A stretch of 64,000 nucleotides of DNA from Hydrocarboniphaga effusa AP103 (lineage in GTDB: Bacteria; Pseudomonadota; Gammaproteobacteria; Nevskiales; Nevskiaceae). A program made the translations under genes and the position numbers. The stretch lies in the NCBI RefSeq assembly GCF_000271305.1, contig NZ_AKGD01000001.1, forward strand, positions 310,001-374,000, written 5' to 3'. Shown one piece after another: positions 62,648 to 64,000 of the stretch. Within the stretch, counting starts at the first letter, position 1. The number at the start of each line of letters is the position of its first letter. The notes under the pieces are model-generated. The model had not been told where the DNA came from. It saw only the letters and a program-made list of their open reading frames with translations, and did no database searches.

Positions 62648-63280
62648 ATGGAGTTGTTCAACCACGTCATCCGTTTTTTCCAGGCTGGCGGCGCATTCAT
62701 GTATCCCATTGCGCTGGTGCTGGCGCTGGCGCTGGCCGTGGGGGTGGAGCGGGTGATCTTTCTGGGTCGCACCGAGCGTGAGAATCGCAACCTGTGGGCG
62801 AAGATCGCGCCGCTGCTCAAGGCCGGCGACTTGAACGAGGCCGAGCGCCTGGCCAGCGAATCCGACACCGCCGTCGGCAAGCTGCTGACCACCGGCTTCG
62901 CCCAGGCCCGCGTCGACAACCGTCGCTCCGAAGTCGAGATCGCCACCGAGGAAGGCCTCATGGAAGTGCTGCCCGCCATCGAGCGCCGCACGCACTATCT
63001 CGGCACCTTCTCCAACATGTCGACCCTGCTCGGCCTGCTCGGCACCGTGCTCGGTCTGATCGGTGCGTTCGCGGCTTTGGGCAACGCCGATCCGGCCGAG
63101 AAGGCGGACTTGTTGTCGGCGGGTATTTCCGAAGCCATGAACTGCACGGCCTTCGGCCTGATGGTCGCCATTCCGTCGCTGCTCGCCCATGCCTGGCTCA
63201 GCAGCCGCACCACCGAGCTCATCGACACGCTCGAGTCGGTCTGCTCGCGTTTCGTCTCCGCCGTCTGCAAGCGCCGCTGA
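62648..63280 (+). CDS. exbB: MotA/TolQ/ExbB proton channel protein
   Basis: 210 residues. Three membrane segments: GGAFMYPIALVLALALAVGV, a central pair NMSTLLGLLGTVLGLIGAF and MNCTAFGLMVAIPSLLAHAW, with the large cytoplasmic loop between the first and second. The TLLGLLGTVLGLI segment is the family mark. Stator with the two ExbD proteins; uses the proton gradient. Confidence 0.93.
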   Translation: MELFNHVIRFFQAGGAFMYPIALVLALALAVGVERVIFLGRTERENRNLWAKIAPLLKAGDLNEAERLASESDTAVGKLLTTGFAQARVDNRRSEVEIATEEGLMEVLPAIERRTHYLGTFSNMSTLLGLLGTVLGLIGAFAALGNADPAEKADLLSAGISEAMNCTAFGLMVAIPSLLAHAWLSSRTTELIDTLESVCSRFVSAVCKRR

Positions 63281-63287
63281 GTTGGTC

Positions 63288-63866
63288 ATGACGACTCCGG
63301 TCCTTCTCGAGGAAGAAGACCAGGCGCCCCGCAAGGCCCGGCGCACGCGCCGGCTCGAGCGGCATCTGAAGCGCGGCGGCAACGAGGAGCTCAACATCGT
63401 CTCGATGATCGACGTGTTCGCGGTGCTGGTGTTCTTCCTGCTCGTGAGTTCGTCGATCGCGGCCGCGCGCTTGAACGTGCTGTCGCTGAACCTGCCGTCG
63501 AACGATCAGGCCACGCCACCCGAGAAGCTGCCGCTGCAGCTGACGGTGAGCCTGCTGCCCGGTGCGATGGTGGTGTCCGATCGCAATGGCGCGATTCGCA
63601 AGCTCGACAACACGCCAGCCGGCTACAACATCCAGGCGCTGTCCGAAGTGCTCGTCGAGACCAAGAAGGCGGCGCCTTCGGAGAACAGCCTGACGCTGCT
63701 GGTGGCGCCCGATGTGCCCTACGACGATGTCGTGAAGGTCATGGACGCCGCACGCCTGACGCCGGCCGAGGCGCGCAACCTGGGCCTGCCGCGCGAGCTG
63801 TATCCGCTGATCTCGCTCGGCGATGCGCAGGGCACCACGCCGGTTTCGCCGGGAGCTACACCATGA
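63288..63866 (+). CDS. exbD: ExbD/TolR-family protein
   Basis: 192 residues. A short basic cytoplasmic start, one membrane helix (NIVSMIDVFAVLVFFLLVSS) with the essential Asp42, and a periplasmic domain. Overlaps the second ExbD by four bases. Confidence 0.92.
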   Translation: MTTPVLLEEEDQAPRKARRTRRLERHLKRGGNEELNIVSMIDVFAVLVFFLLVSSSIAAARLNVLSLNLPSNDQATPPEKLPLQLTVSLLPGAMVVSDRNGAIRKLDNTPAGYNIQALSEVLVETKKAAPSENSLTLLVAPDVPYDDVVKVMDAARLTPAEARNLGLPRELYPLISLGDAQGTTPVSPGATP

Positions 63867-64000
63867 GCTCGCGCCGGAGAGACCGCCGCACCGAGCGAGC
63901 TGTCCGCCGCAAGAGCCAGACGGTGGTCATCAACATCGTCTCGCTGATCGACATCTTCGCGATGCTGGTCTTCTACCTGCTCGTCAACGCGCTGGTGGTC
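63863..64000 (+). CDS. Second ExbD/TolR-family protein (cut by window end)
   Basis: First 46 residues only: an Arg-rich start (SSRRRDRRTERAVRRK), then the membrane helix NIVSLIDIFAMLVFYLLVN with conserved Asp30. The gene continues beyond the window. Two ExbD proteins with one ExbB suggests a heteromeric stator. Confidence 0.88.
   Translation, partial: MSSRRRDRRTERAVRRKSQTVVINIVSLIDIFAMLVFYLLVNALVV

Overview
The window is GC-rich, densely coded DNA from a gammaproteobacterium. The host gene set (flagellar FlhA, RsgA, QueA, SelO, a NasS/NasT pair, a TonB receptor, OmpA-type proteins, ExbB/ExbD) points to the Xanthomonadales/Nevskiales side of that class; this placement is inference from gene content, not a phylogeny.

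Layout. 0.1-18.9 kb is host chromosome: rsgA and an isolated flhA; a membrane protein, two glutathione transferases and a small lipoprotein; a two-gene ABC exporter; selO; an unnamed protein built of three winged-helix-like repeats; a VOC protein and a YciI protein; a KaiC-like double ATPase with a receiver-only response regulator; 6-phosphogluconolactonase; then a TonB receptor facing a di-heme oxidoreductase plus small periplasmic protein, with similar AT-rich sites at the two outer promoters.

19.1-27.1 kb is a degraded prophage-like element (element 1) in the 3' end of tRNA-Ala(CGC). It keeps an integrase, overlapping small genes, the start-truncated remnant of a tail T protein and a tape measure protein. 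An IS66-family element occupies the place where head genes would be expected. 27.1-31.3 kb is host again: a PA3496-like protein, glutathione peroxidase, queA, a 52-residue DUF3309-type membrane peptide, a candidate small RNA and an orphan receiver protein.

31.4-49.8 kb is element 2, in tRNA-Leu(CAA): an Arc-type repressor with operators over a promoter, an excisionase, a run of small related genes, a replication-type gene carrying iterons, a sigma-region-4-like regulator, HNH nuclease, terminase, a protease-capsid fusion, portal, connectors, tail tube, a G/G-T tail chaperone pair with a -1 slippery site, tape measure, one more tail gene and an integrase. Both elements stop just after the tape measure region, at a shared 33-base motif; I find no tail tip, fibre or lysis genes in either.

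49.9-64 kb is host: an outer-membrane barrel protein, a NUDIX hydrolase, an SRPBCC protein, a substrate-binding-type protein without signal peptide, NasT-NasS, an OmpA-like protein ending in a type-1 copper domain, and a seven-gene operon (large TPR-type envelope proteins, a TPR lipoprotein, ExbB and two ExbD) running off the right edge. The operon looks like a proton-motive-force-driven envelope machine of unassigned function.
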